Assembly (NCBI GenBank): GCA_017399555.1
Contig: JAFQBW010000044.1
Coordinates: forward strand, 1 to 36,568
Direction: 5' to 3'
Length of the DNA stretch: 36,568 bases
Source: Methanocorpusculum sp.
Lineage (GTDB): Archaea; Halobacteriota; Methanomicrobia; Methanomicrobiales; Methanocorpusculaceae
Program-made: the position numbers and the translations under genes
Notes under the pieces: model-generated
What the model was told of the DNA's origin: nothing
The model's database searches: none
The model's input: the letters and a program-made list of their open reading frames with translations, nothing else
Shown here: piece by piece, positions 23,593 to 32,090 of the stretch
Layout: every line of letters starts with the position of its first letter
Numbering within the stretch: the first letter of the stretch is position 1

Positions 23593-24420
23593 TTAGAAAA
23601 TTTTCAGAAGCTCAGAGAGTTCATCGAGCGAGTGAACAACCTCAGACTCCATCTCAAGCATAAGATTTACACACTCGTTTCCGCTGAACCGCCGAAAGTC
23701 TGTCCGAAGAGCAACAATCCTCTTGCCGGCAGCCGCCGCATATCCCATCTCCCACGCAGTTCCCGAATCCGCATCAGCCCCGTCAATTACGGCAACGACA
23801 ATATCTGCGGATTTCAGTGCCGCAAGATTTCCAGCATAAATTGCCTCCTCGCGGTTTTCTCCGCGGGACTCTGCATCGTCATCCAAATCCTGCGGCAGGT
23901 GGACATGGTAATACAGTGATTCCAGAACGTCTGCTGCCTTCCGGTTGAAACTGCGTTCAGCCTCTGAAAAGAGCGGCGCGGCAAAGTAAATCCGGTATTT
24001 TGCAAACTCCTTGACATCAATCAGCGGAAAATCCGCAAAGCGTTTGAGGAAAACACCAGCACCGTCTGATTTCTCCTCGGTATAGTATGTTTTTGTTGCC
24101 CCGCAGGTAGGAGACGAGTTTACCCCAAGAATAAAGAGCGGAGCTTCTCCTCTTTCAGCAATCATCCTGCGGACATTTTCCTCAAGCCGGTCAAGCAGAG
24201 TGGAAAACTCCGGAAAATCCATCCGGCCCTTAAAACATCCAGGAGCACGGGCAGCTCCGAAGAACAGCGTTTCCGGACAGGGAAGCGGCACAATTTCAAT
24301 TCCTGCCTCTCTGCAGCGTTCAATACAGCGGGAGAAAATGACGATATCTTCCGCAGAAGTGATTCCTTCCGCCCGCAGATGCGGATGAAGGATACAGGGA
24401 GAGGCGAGGATGTAAGACAT
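23593..24420 (-). CDS. TudS-like (DUF523) domain fused to nucleoside 2-deoxyribosyltransferase
   Basis: I chose the ATG at 24420 (MSYILASPC), since the upstream extension reads into AT-rich leader. Of 275 residues, the N-terminal half keeps three cysteines in DUF523/thiouracil-desulfidase-like contexts: SPCILHP (C9), LPCPE (C48) and NSSPTCG (C106), which in TudS hold a [4Fe-4S] cluster. The C-terminal half (about 143-275) has the deoxyribosyltransferase motif DADSGTAWEMGYA, with E224 as the likely nucleophile. The combination suggests salvage or repair of a modified, perhaps thiolated, nucleoside or base. Both halves look complete. Confidence 0.7.
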   Translation of the reverse strand: MSYILASPCILHPHLRAEGITSAEDIVIFSRCIERCREAGIEIVPLPCPETLFFGAARAPGCFKGRMDFPEFSTLLDRLEENVRRMIAERGEAPLFILGVNSSPTCGATKTYYTEEKSDGAGVFLKRFADFPLIDVKEFAKYRIYFAAPLFSEAERSFNRKAADVLESLYYHVHLPQDLDDDAESRGENREEAIYAGNLAALKSADIVVAVIDGADADSGTAWEMGYAAAAGKRIVALRTDFRRFSGNECVNLMLEMESEVVHSLDELSELLKIF

Positions 24421-24505
24421 AGCATTATGTTTGACGGCAGAAAATAAAAAAGCCCCGAAGCCCTGACATAGACTCATATCAAAGAACACCAAATATATTC
24501 ACCAG

Positions 24506-25003
24506 ATGACCATTCCCCTCCTCGCCTACCGCGACAACTCCTGCGATCCGAAAAAATGTACCATGAAAAAGCTCGAGCGGTTCGGCATGATGAAAATTGT
24601 AACCCGCATCCCGCAGATTCCAAAAACAACCCTCCTGCTCGATCCGACAGCCGATGTTCTCTCGCCGGCGGATAAGAAGTGGGTGCCGTCTATTACAGCG
24701 CTTGACTGTTCATGGGAAGTCTTAGACACAACAAATCTTACCCCTTGGAAAGGAAGACGTGCTCTGCCGTTTTTAGTCGCGGCAAACCCGGTAAACTTTG
24801 GAAAACCGTTTACCTTAACATCAGTCGAGGCAATTTCTGCAACCCTCTACATCTTAGGAGAAGAAGCACAGGCGGAGGCGGTCCTTTCCAAGTTCAACTG
24901 GGGGCTGAACTTCTTAAAACTCAATGCCGAGCCGCTCGCCGAATACGCCGCCGCAAAGGACAGTGCAGAGGTTCTCCGGATTCAGAGCGAGTACTTAGAA
25001 TAA
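24506..25003 (+). CDS. tsr3: 16S rRNA aminocarboxypropyltransferase Tsr3
   Basis: The 165-residue protein shows the Tsr3 core: DNSCDPKKCTMKKL at the N-terminus, LDPTADVLSPAD, ALDCSWEV and LPFLVAANPVNFGKP. Tsr3 transfers the aminocarboxypropyl group of S-adenosylmethionine to a hypermodified small-subunit rRNA nucleotide. The start is close to the conserved region, so little or nothing precedes it. It is divergent from the TudS-like gene. Confidence 0.9.
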   Translation: MTIPLLAYRDNSCDPKKCTMKKLERFGMMKIVTRIPQIPKTTLLLDPTADVLSPADKKWVPSITALDCSWEVLDTTNLTPWKGRRALPFLVAANPVNFGKPFTLTSVEAISATLYILGEEAQAEAVLSKFNWGLNFLKLNAEPLAEYAAAKDSAEVLRIQSEYLE

Positions 25004-25052
25004 CCCCAAACACGATATTTATCATATTTCAGCACTGACATGTAATTATATC

Positions 25053-25514
25053 ATGGCAGAGGCTCTCATTTTTATCGGATGTCCGCAGATTCCCGTGCAG
25101 GCTCCCCTCGTGCTCTATATTGCGGATTTCCTCAAAGACGCCGGAGTAACACCGGTTGTTGCGGCAAACCCGTCCGCAAAACAGCTGGTCAGGACAAGTG
25201 ATCCGAAAGGATACTATGTTTCCGAATACCGCGACCTTGACCGCACCGTAAATGATTTGGCAGACGGCAAAGTATCCTATCCGCTGATTATTTCCTTAAT
25301 CCACAATGATGCAGGACTTGCCTATACAGCAACTGCCGCCGCAGTATCTCCGGCATCGACGATGATTTCCGTGTTCTTTGGAGAACACGCATACGATTTA
25401 AGCGAGGAGGCAGAATATCCGGGAGAAAAAATTGCCGCCCCGATGACGCATAATACCCGACCGATTCTCGCAAACTTAGATGAGGTGCTCGAATGGGCTG
25501 TCTTGAAAATTTAA
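25053..25514 (+). CDS. DUF1890 methanogen-specific protein
   Basis: The 153-residue protein (MAEALIFIGCPQIPVQAPLVL, SLIHNDAGLAYTATAAA, FFGEHAYDLSEEAEYPG) matches DUF1890. It overlaps the following DUF1894 gene by 22 bp, the usual pairing in methanogens. TTTATCAT about 30 bases upstream could be its TATA box. The function is unknown; the two are thought to be a methanogenesis-associated pair because of distribution. Confidence 0.8.
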   Translation: MAEALIFIGCPQIPVQAPLVLYIADFLKDAGVTPVVAANPSAKQLVRTSDPKGYYVSEYRDLDRTVNDLADGKVSYPLIISLIHNDAGLAYTATAAAVSPASTMISVFFGEHAYDLSEEAEYPGEKIAAPMTHNTRPILANLDEVLEWAVLKI

Positions 25515-25777
25515 ACTACGAAATTCTGGCAAAGAACTGCAGCTTCAAGGAAACCCGCGATATTGTAAAGCGGATGTGCAAAGAGCGCTATGAAGTCCCT
25601 CCGGGATTCAAGATTGTGGGAAAGGGTGTTGTCGGCATTCCGCCGATTCACGTGGGAATCCGCGAGGAAAAGCTGGTCTGCACCTATACAAAACCCTGTC
25701 ACGGCACCTTTGTGATTCTGGTGGACTCACCGGAAGATATTGAACTGGTTAGAAAGAACGGAAAGCCGGTGAAATGA
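25493..25777 (+). CDS. DUF1894 methanogen-specific protein
   Basis: The 94-residue protein (MGCLENLNYEILAKNCSFKE, VPPGFKIVGKGVVGIPP, KLVCTYTKPCHGT) matches DUF1894. Several cysteines could bind metal but their spacing is irregular. It overlaps DUF1890 at the 5' end and mntP at the 3' end, so the three are co-translated. Confidence 0.8.
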   Translation: MGCLENLNYEILAKNCSFKETRDIVKRMCKERYEVPPGFKIVGKGVVGIPPIHVGIREEKLVCTYTKPCHGTFVILVDSPEDIELVRKNGKPVK

Positions 25778-26331
25778 TTCCGGCTCTTTTTTCCACATTT
25801 GCGATAGCAGTCGGTCTTGCAATGGACGCCTTTTCCGTCTCGCTTGCGGGAGGCGCGGCTCTCAAAAAGGATATTGCAAAGACAGCCCTTCTGACAGCAC
25901 TGATGTTTGGATTTTTCCAGTTTGCAATGCCTGTTCTCGGATGGGTGGTCGGAGCGCCGATTTCTTCGATTATCAACCCCTTCGGCTACTGGATAGTCGT
26001 TGCGCTGTTCTTCTTTATCGGCGGCAAGATGATCTATGACGCGGTAACTGGAGAAGAGGAGGGAGTATCCTTAATCGGGTTCAAGGTCTTAACGCTTCTT
26101 GCAGTGGCTACAAGTATCGACGCTCTTGCAGTCGGCATCAGCTACGGACTCTTAGGCGAAGCAATTCTTCTGCCGTCGCTAATTATCGGCATTGTCGCGT
26201 TCGCATTTTCCTTCGCAGGAGTTCTTGCCGGACATAAATTAAGCGGCGTGCTTGGCTCAAAGATGGAAATCTTCGGCGGTGTTATTCTGATTCTGATTGG
26301 ATGCAAATTCCTTCTGGAGATATTCCTCTGA
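25774..26331 (+). CDS. mntP: MntP-family manganese efflux pump
   Basis: The 185-residue protein has six predicted membrane helices in two inverted halves, each with the MntP Asp motif: AVGLAMDAFSVSL (about 11-23) and ATSIDALAVGI (about 109-119). MntP exports Mn2+ through the cytoplasmic membrane. It overlaps DUF1894 by four bases. No yybP-ykoY-type riboswitch is seen upstream. Confidence 0.9.
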   Translation: MIPALFSTFAIAVGLAMDAFSVSLAGGAALKKDIAKTALLTALMFGFFQFAMPVLGWVVGAPISSIINPFGYWIVVALFFFIGGKMIYDAVTGEEEGVSLIGFKVLTLLAVATSIDALAVGISYGLLGEAILLPSLIIGIVAFAFSFAGVLAGHKLSGVLGSKMEIFGGVILILIGCKFLLEIFL

Positions 26332-26373
26332 CGGCGGGAAGATTTATCTTCCAACACAGCACAATTTTCTCCC

Positions 26374-26826
26374 ATGAAATACCGTCTCCTTGGAATACTG
26401 CTCTGTGCAGCTCTTGTTCTTTCTGCCGGCTGTGTCAGCCTAGGACAGCAGACAACAGACATCATGATTGGAAACGAGAATGTGGGAACAGTAACCCTTC
26501 TTCCAAACGAGGACGGCACAGTCAGCGCGGAGATTTCGATTCTTGGAATGACGTTTACCAAAGATGGGATGACACAAAGCGAGGCGGAAGCATTTGCAGA
26601 GTCTGCCGCAGCCGGAAGCCTTCCCGGACTTATCGGCATGCCGGAAAATGCCGGAACACCATCTGATACTGAGGAGTTCATCAACAGCATTCTGCATATG
26701 CCAATCACGAACACCGGTGAGAACAGTCTTGCAGAAGGCCTCAACTTTACCCTTGCCGCAGAAAATGCAGAAGAGTCTGCGCAGGCACTGGAAAATCTCC
26801 TTACAGGGATTTTTGAAAAACTCTGA
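26374..26826 (+). CDS. Lipoprotein-like secreted protein
   Basis: The 150-residue protein starts with a signal and lipobox (MKYRLLGILLCAALVLSAGC, acceptor C20), so it is anchored outside by a lipid. The mature part is short, acidic and mostly helical at the C-terminus. No family is recognised. It lies 42 bases after mntP. Confidence 0.6.
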   Translation: MKYRLLGILLCAALVLSAGCVSLGQQTTDIMIGNENVGTVTLLPNEDGTVSAEISILGMTFTKDGMTQSEAEAFAESAAAGSLPGLIGMPENAGTPSDTEEFINSILHMPITNTGENSLAEGLNFTLAAENAEESAQALENLLTGIFEKL

Positions 26827-26872
26827 TTAATTTAACTGCAGTTCTCTTCGCCCGTATGCCCGCGACGCCTTG

Positions 26873-26901
26873 GAGGGTATACGCCATACGGCGTAACCCT
26901 C
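26873..26901. terminator. Strong hairpin between convergent genes
   Basis: GAGGGT-A-TACGCC pairs with GGCGTA-ACCCTC (12 bp, one-base bulge) around a four-base loop. It lies between the lipoprotein gene and the minus-strand gene at 26917, so it may terminate both. Confidence 0.65.
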
Positions 26902-26916
26902 AGAATATCATATCAG

Positions 26917-27324
26917 TTAACAGCAGTTCTCCTTCGCCCATTTCCTTGCCGCCTCATATGCTTTGTCACCAGAGAAGGCAGCACACATCTTTTCCCCGTC
27001 AAAGACGCCGATTAAAAACATCTGTTTTTCCTTGTCATACCCGAACACCAGCTCTGCAAGTTCCACTTTTTCGATTACAATCCCGCGAAGAAGAGACGTT
27101 GACGGCTGCAGAAGAAGAAGGTCGCTGATGTCAATCTTCGGCTCATAGCCGAATGCGTAGATAAATGCCTGCAGTGCGTTGGTCAGATTCGAGGTGCAGA
27201 GGGCATCTCCGGTCTCTTTTGGAAGTTCACGCATCAGTTCCGCTAAGCGGAAATCATCATCCTCCGATGCTTCGTAGAGTTCGTCTGCAAGAGCTGAGAG
27301 TTCAAATTCAGGCATGAGGGGCAT
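26917..27324 (-). CDS. Hypothetical cytoplasmic protein
   Basis: The 135-residue protein is acidic with a mixed alpha/beta pattern (ELSALADELYEASEDDDFRL; KVELAELVFGYDKEKQMFLIGVF) and ends in NCC. No signal, membrane segment or known motif is seen. The start could be the ATG at 27324 or the second one at 27315. CCAATAGTATAGC, the same promoter word seen before atwA, lies directly upstream. Confidence 0.6.
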   Translation of the reverse strand: MPLMPEFELSALADELYEASEDDDFRLAELMRELPKETGDALCTSNLTNALQAFIYAFGYEPKIDISDLLLLQPSTSLLRGIVIEKVELAELVFGYDKEKQMFLIGVFDGEKMCAAFSGDKAYEAARKWAKENCC

Positions 27325-27362
27325 TTGCTATACTATTGGCGTTTGCTGGGTAATACCCTTTA

Positions 27363-27383
27363 GGATGGGCGCACCCTCCATCC
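27363..27383 (+). promoter_or_regulatory. Hairpin upstream of the tfe operon
   Basis: GGATGG (27363-27368) and CCATCC (27378-27383) pair around nine bases, 45 bp before the first gene of the tfe operon. It could be an operator or part of the leader. Confidence 0.35.
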
Positions 27384-27427
27384 TCTTCGATTGATTCATT
27401 ATCTTTCAGGAGTATAACTGTTTACGC

Positions 27428-27703
27428 ATGAGAGACGAAGACATCGACTGGAAAATTTACCACCTCATCCCGGATGAAGGAAGAGCCATATCTGAACTTG
27501 CAGAACAGACTTGTCTGGATGAGGAAGCCGTCCGTGCTTCGCTTTCCCGCCTCGAAAAATCCCGCCTTGTTATGGTAAGAGGAGACCGCGCCTGTCCCTT
27601 ATCCATTACAGACTTCATCTTCGCAAGCCAGATTGCCAATGCACCGGCCGATGATGACTGCGGAATCTATATTGAAAACGGCGTAATCAAAGTGAGAAAA
27701 TGA
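27428..27703 (+). CDS. Small winged-helix DNA-binding protein
   Basis: The 91-residue protein has a helix-turn-helix-like N-terminal half ([33 protein letters not shown], about 17-50), as in winged-helix regulators. A short tail follows with the beta pair [14 protein letters not shown]. It is the first gene of a five-gene operon and overlaps trm56 by four bases. It may regulate this operon or act as a general factor. Confidence 0.65.
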   Translation: MRDEDIDWKIYHLIPDEGRAISELAEQTCLDEEAVRASLSRLEKSRLVMVRGDRACPLSITDFIFASQIANAPADDDCGIYIENGVIKVRK

Positions 27704-28248
27704 ATCTGACACCAAAATCCTATATCTTACGCATCGGACACCGCCCGGAACGCGACCAGCGTGTAACAACTCATGTCGGTTTAAGCACCAGAGCGCTTGG
27801 GGCCTCCGGTATGTATCTCGCAGCAGATGATGCAAAAGTTGCAGACAGCATCGCCGATGTTGCAAAGCGCTTCGGCGGAGACTACTTCTGCGAAAATGAC
27901 GTGAAGTGGAAGTCCTGTATCAACCGCTTCAAGAAGGACGGCGGAAAAGTTGTCCACTTAACCATGTACGGCCTTCGCCTGCAGGATGTCATCGCAGACA
28001 TCAGACAGGAAGAGAAGGTCTTAGTTGTTGTCGGTGCAGAAAAAGTCCCGGGAGACTTATACGAACTTGCAGACTACAATGTTGCCGTTGCAAACCAGCC
28101 GCACTCCGAGATTTCCGCAGTCGCGCTCTTCCTCGACCACTTATACGAAGGCCGCGAGCTGGAACTTTCCTTCGACAACCCGGAGCTTGAAGTAATCCCG
28201 ACCAAAGTCGGCAAACACACCATCAAGCACGAGCAGGAACATGAGTAA
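27700..28248 (+). CDS. trm56: tRNA (cytidine(56)-2'-O)-methyltransferase
   Basis: The 182-residue protein is the archaeal SPOUT methyltransferase Trm56: [20 protein letters not shown] at the N-terminus, [32 protein letters not shown] with the trefoil-knot SAM site, and [16 protein letters not shown] [16 protein letters not shown]. It methylates the ribose of C56 in the T-loop of tRNA. It overlaps both neighbours. Confidence 0.93.
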   Translation: MNLTPKSYILRIGHRPERDQRVTTHVGLSTRALGASGMYLAADDAKVADSIADVAKRFGGDYFCENDVKWKSCINRFKKDGGKVVHLTMYGLRLQDVIADIRQEEKVLVVVGAEKVPGDLYELADYNVAVANQPHSEISAVALFLDHLYEGRELELSFDNPELEVIPTKVGKHTIKHEQEHE

Positions 28249-29317
28249 ATCCATCCTCGTCGCAGGATTTACCACACGTCACGTCGCAGTCTCTGCCGCA
28301 AAAGCAGGATACTCAGTCTATGCGGTTGACCACTTCTGCGATGCAGACTTAACCGCTGTCGTCAAAGACCACATGGCATTTGACGAACTCGAGGAACTGC
28401 CGTTTGCCATCGAAGAGATGATGGGCCGCTACAATCCGGATTATGTGGTAACCACCTCCGGTGCGGAACTGCTGGAAGTACCGAAACGTCTCGGCACATC
28501 GCCTTCGGCGGCAGAACGCTTCATGGACAAAGGCGAGACGCAGAAGTTCTTTGAGGAAATCGGCATTCCGGTTCCAAAACGCCTCGAGCGCGGAAACTAC
28601 CCTGCAATGGCAAAGACGCTTTCCGGCGCGGGAGGCTGGCGCAATGCAGTGGTCCACAATGAGGAAGAGCTTCTCGAGTGGCTTGAGTTTGTGCAGAACG
28701 AACCGTTCATGCTGCAGGAGTTTGTGGAAGGAACGCCTGCTTCCGTCTGCTGTCTGGCATCAGGCGGAAAGGCGGTGGCTCTTTGCACTAACATGCAGAT
28801 TCTTCGCGGCGGCGACTTCTGTCCGTACGCATTCTCCGGCTCGATGACCCCCTGCCCGCATCCGATGGCTTCCCGCATGGCAGACATCGCAGAAAAAATC
28901 GCGGCAGAGTCGGGATGTGTCGGCTGTATTGGAATCGACTTTGTCTTAACGGACACCGAAGCCTACGCAATCGAGATTAACCCGCGCTTCCAGGGAACCC
29001 TTGAAACGGTCGAAGGAGCACTGGGACTTTCCATCTTCCAGCTGCATCTGGATGCCTGCTCCGGCATTCTGCCGGAGAGACCGGCTGTGCCGGAAGGTTT
29101 TGCCGTCCGCAAAATCCTGACCGCACCGGAAGATATGACGGTCAAAACGGATTTGCTCCCGCTTTCAGATATCATAACCGACATCCCGTATCCGGGAACA
29201 ACGTTTGAGAAAGGGCAGGTAATGTTCTCTGTTCTGGGCAAGGGAGACACTCCGGAGGAAGCCCTTGCTTCACTGGATAAACATATTAGTCTTGCCGTCC
29301 AACATATAAAGGAATGA
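28241..29317 (+). CDS. ATP-grasp carboligase-like protein
   Basis: The 358-residue protein has a Rossmann-like N-terminus ([19 protein letters not shown]), then an ATP-grasp core with [16 protein letters not shown] and the metal-binding [25 protein letters not shown] (E and N residues about 241-246). It resembles archaeal predicted ATP-dependent carboligases of COG2232. The substrate is not evident. It overlaps trm56 by 8 bp and tfe by 4 bp. Confidence 0.8.
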   Translation: MSKSILVAGFTTRHVAVSAAKAGYSVYAVDHFCDADLTAVVKDHMAFDELEELPFAIEEMMGRYNPDYVVTTSGAELLEVPKRLGTSPSAAERFMDKGETQKFFEEIGIPVPKRLERGNYPAMAKTLSGAGGWRNAVVHNEEELLEWLEFVQNEPFMLQEFVEGTPASVCCLASGGKAVALCTNMQILRGGDFCPYAFSGSMTPCPHPMASRMADIAEKIAAESGCVGCIGIDFVLTDTEAYAIEINPRFQGTLETVEGALGLSIFQLHLDACSGILPERPAVPEGFAVRKILTAPEDMTVKTDLLPLSDIITDIPYPGTTFEKGQVMFSVLGKGDTPEEALASLDKHISLAVQHIKE

Positions 29318-29835
29318 CCGCAATAAAAGAGGAAGACCTCAACAACCCGGCAATTTTTCAATATCTCTACAAACTTGTCGGTGATGAGGGAATGGAACTG
29401 ATTCAGCGCTGTCCGGAAGAGGAGCACAGCGATGAGGAAATTGCGGAGATTACCGGCATTAACTTAAACTCTGTCCGCCACACGCTCTACAGTTTATACG
29501 AGCACCGTCTTGCCGAATACCGCAGAATCAAGAACAACGAGACCGGATGGCTCACCTACCTCTGGGTACTGAAGATGGAAAATATCCCGTCCGTTCTCGA
29601 AGGAGAACTGGCAACTGTTGTGGAGAAACTTTCTGCCCGTCTGCGCTACGATGAGAACAATGATTTCTATCAGTGCGGAAACTGCGGCCTGATGATGACG
29701 TTCAACGATGCAATGTCGCTGAACTTCTCCTGCCCGCAGTGCGGAGAGATGCTGGTTCACTTTGACGATGAACTGCTGGTCTCTGCACTCAGAAACCGTA
29801 TCGAGAAGATGAAGGACGCGCTCGCTGAGGAATGA
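29314..29835 (+). CDS. tfe: Transcription factor E, alpha subunit
   Basis: The 173-residue protein has an N-terminal extended winged helix (about 8-85, EIAEITGINLNSVRHTLYSL) and a zinc ribbon YQCGNCGLMMTFNDA...CPQCG (four cysteines, about 122-145). TFE binds RNA polymerase and helps open the promoter. Start and stop overlap the neighbours by four bases each. Confidence 0.95.
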   Translation: MTAIKEEDLNNPAIFQYLYKLVGDEGMELIQRCPEEEHSDEEIAEITGINLNSVRHTLYSLYEHRLAEYRRIKNNETGWLTYLWVLKMENIPSVLEGELATVVEKLSARLRYDENNDFYQCGNCGLMMTFNDAMSLNFSCPQCGEMLVHFDDELLVSALRNRIEKMKDALAEE

Positions 29836-30314
29836 GCGACCGGTTATCCCAAATTCTTTTTTCCGCCGGCTGTGATGCCGGTGTTGTTTCCCATTGTAAA
29901 AAAACCGCAGAACTTGCCTCCCGCTATCGCGGGGCATCCGTGGATTCCGCACTCGTAGAAGAAGGGGCAATGCTCCATGACTTGGGCCGCAGTGTAACGC
30001 ACTCCATCCGGCATGCCGGAGAAGGGGCAAAGCTTTCCAGAAAATTAGCACTCGGTGAGGAAGTAACAGAGATTATCCGCTGTCATACAGGGGCAGGACT
30101 TTCCGAGGATGACTGCATTCTCCTAAACCTCCCGCCGGCAAACTGTGTTCCAAAGACGCTGGAGGAAAAAATCGTTGCCCATGCAGACAATCTCGCAAAA
30201 GGTTCGCGGGAAATCTGTATCGAGGAACGCATGATGCTGATTGCAGGACAGTCAAAGCGTTCCAAAAAAAATGTGTGGCGGCTTTCTATGGAGATGGAAC
30301 TTCTGCGGGATTAA
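29832..30314 (+). CDS. HD-domain protein (TIGR00295-like)
   Basis: The 160-residue protein has the HD metal-site order H in VVSHCKKTAELA, HD in AMLHDLGRSVTH, H in IRCHTG and D in VAHADNLA. This is a small archaeal HD hydrolase of unknown substrate, as in the TIGR00295 group. It is the last gene of the tfe operon and converges with the MFS gene with an overlap of four bases. Confidence 0.8.
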   Translation: MSDRLSQILFSAGCDAGVVSHCKKTAELASRYRGASVDSALVEEGAMLHDLGRSVTHSIRHAGEGAKLSRKLALGEEVTEIIRCHTGAGLSEDDCILLNLPPANCVPKTLEEKIVAHADNLAKGSREICIEERMMLIAGQSKRSKKNVWRLSMEMELLRD

Positions 30315-31492
30315 ACCCGCAGTGTTCTCCGTTTCAGAAGTTTCAGCGGATACGGCAGTGCAAGGCATGCCGCAAATGCGGCAATCATAAAGATGACCTG
30401 AATGGAGAGCGAAAACGGCAGGCCGAAGAAGTCTGCGATAACGCCGATTAATACCATAGAGAGTGCAGACATTCCCTGCGGGATGCCGATAACCACTCCC
30501 GAGGCAAAGCCGACGCTTCCGGGCATCATCTCCTGCACGGTCGCGATTTCCACCGAGGCCGTTGCCATCAGGAAGAAACCGGCAACAACCAGCGAGATAA
30601 CCGAGGCAATGCCGGAGAAGAGAAAGATTCCCGCATAACCTAACGCGCCGCCGAGGTAAGAAATAATCATAACCTCTTTTCTGCCGATTTTATCCGACAG
30701 CGGGCCGATAAGAAGCGTTCCAAACATTCCGGCAAAAATCATACCGCTGATAACACCGGTCGCCAGAACATACTCCACATTCGCATAGCCGGAAAGGTAC
30801 TCCACCCCGAACGCAAGGAAACCATAGAACACCCAGGAGCGAAGGGAGCTGATGCCGAGCATGAGAGCCGCTCCTTTGTAGTTCGGTTTTGTGGTTGCGG
30901 CCTCTGCGGCTTCTGCTGCGGTTTCTTTAAGCGGATGCTGCGGAAGCTTCAGCAGGATGAGGGCGATGAGGAGGCCTGGAATCAGCAGACAGAGAACTGC
31001 CGGAAAACCTCCCCATGCATACAGGAAACCGGTTGCAAGCGGGGCTGCTCCGTATCCAAACGTACCGCCGACGGACATCAGGGACATAAACAGCCCGCGG
31101 TTGTCGTTGGTCGTAAACTGGTGAATCTGGCGGTAAGCGTTTGGATGGTACGCCGAGTTGGCAAATCCAAGAATTGCCGCAAACAGCAGAAGAATCCAGT
31201 AATTCTGCGTCACGCCGAATGCACCGACTGCGACGGCACAAAGGATGATGGAAAGTGTGGTGGATGGAGTCCAGCGGTTTTTATCAATCAGAAGGCCGGT
31301 CAGCGGCTGGAAGATTACCATCATGATGGTAACCGTCGTAAACAGCAGGCCGGTCATTGCATAGGAAGTGATTCCCTGCCCGGCAAAGAGCGGGATTAAG
31401 GAGGGGAGGAGAGCCGGGATTACAGGGATGTAAAAGTCAACAGCCCCATGTCCTGCGGCAAGTCCTGCGATACGAATTGCGGGTTTAGCCAT
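30311..31492 (-). CDS. Major facilitator superfamily transporter
   Basis: The start is placed at the ATG at 31492 (MAKPAIRIAG); a TTG three codons earlier is less likely. The 393-residue protein has about 12 hydrophobic segments. It carries MFS loop motifs such as GLLIDKNRW after helix 2 and GPLSDKIGRKEV after helix 8. It overlaps the methyltransferase by 8 bp. It could be a drug or small-molecule exporter; the substrate is unknown. Confidence 0.85.
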   Translation of the reverse strand: MAKPAIRIAGLAAGHGAVDFYIPVIPALLPSLIPLFAGQGITSYAMTGLLFTTVTIMMVIFQPLTGLLIDKNRWTPSTTLSIILCAVAVGAFGVTQNYWILLLFAAILGFANSAYHPNAYRQIHQFTTNDNRGLFMSLMSVGGTFGYGAAPLATGFLYAWGGFPAVLCLLIPGLLIALILLKLPQHPLKETAAEAAEAATTKPNYKGAALMLGISSLRSWVFYGFLAFGVEYLSGYANVEYVLATGVISGMIFAGMFGTLLIGPLSDKIGRKEVMIISYLGGALGYAGIFLFSGIASVISLVVAGFFLMATASVEIATVQEMMPGSVGFASGVVIGIPQGMSALSMVLIGVIADFFGLPFSLSIQVIFMIAAFAACLALPYPLKLLKRRTLRV

Positions 31493-32090
31493 GTCTTTCA
31501 AGCCTCACGATTTCTACAGGAATTTCAACGATATCTTTGGTGTGGAATACGAACTGTTTTGGAATGGACAGCTTTGCGGCAACTTTGTCCGTGATTTCCG
31601 CAGTGTCTTTGGTGTACGCCCGGATGAAAGGGATGCTTCCCTTGTTGAAGATGCCCCAGACAACCGGCGCAGAGAGCAGTGCCGCTTCGATAAAGGGACG
31701 GTCGGCATGTTCATTCTGTGCCCCAAACGGCGGATTCATGATTACGGTATCATACGCATCCGCTTCCGCGGTTTCTGCGCGAATCACTTCATGCCGGAAG
31801 GTGATATCCAGATTCAGTGCTGCGGCATTTTCCTCTGCGGTTTTGAGCGCAGAGGAATCTCCGTCAATGCCGACAACCTCTGCGCCCAGAAGTGCGGCAC
31901 CTACGGAAAGCATGCCGGTCCCGCATCCAAGGTCGAGAACACGCATATCCTCGAGGTCTCCGTGCAGGAAGGCGTCGAAGAGAAAGCGTGCGGCAAGCGG
32001 GGCCGGTGTCATGTACTGCTCTAAATCCGCTTTCGGGTTTTTGAAACCCTGTACTTTCTGCAGACGGATTTCCAGATTTTTGAGCTTCAT
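31485..32090 (-). CDS. METTL5-like SAM-dependent N6-adenine methyltransferase
   Basis: I chose the ATG at 32090, which overlaps the dph2 stop (ATGA). The 201-residue protein has the SAM motif LDLGCGTGMLSVGAALLGAE (about 52-71) and the catalytic NPPFGAQNEHADRPF, the NPPF motif of N6-adenine methyltransferases. The GxQNxHADRPF extension is typical of archaeal METTL5-like rRNA m6A enzymes. The likely target is small-subunit rRNA. Confidence 0.85.
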   Translation of the reverse strand: MKLKNLEIRLQKVQGFKNPKADLEQYMTPAPLAARFLFDAFLHGDLEDMRVLDLGCGTGMLSVGAALLGAEVVGIDGDSSALKTAEENAAALNLDITFRHEVIRAETAEADAYDTVIMNPPFGAQNEHADRPFIEAALLSAPVVWGIFNKGSIPFIRAYTKDTAEITDKVAAKLSIPKQFVFHTKDIVEIPVEIVRLERHG

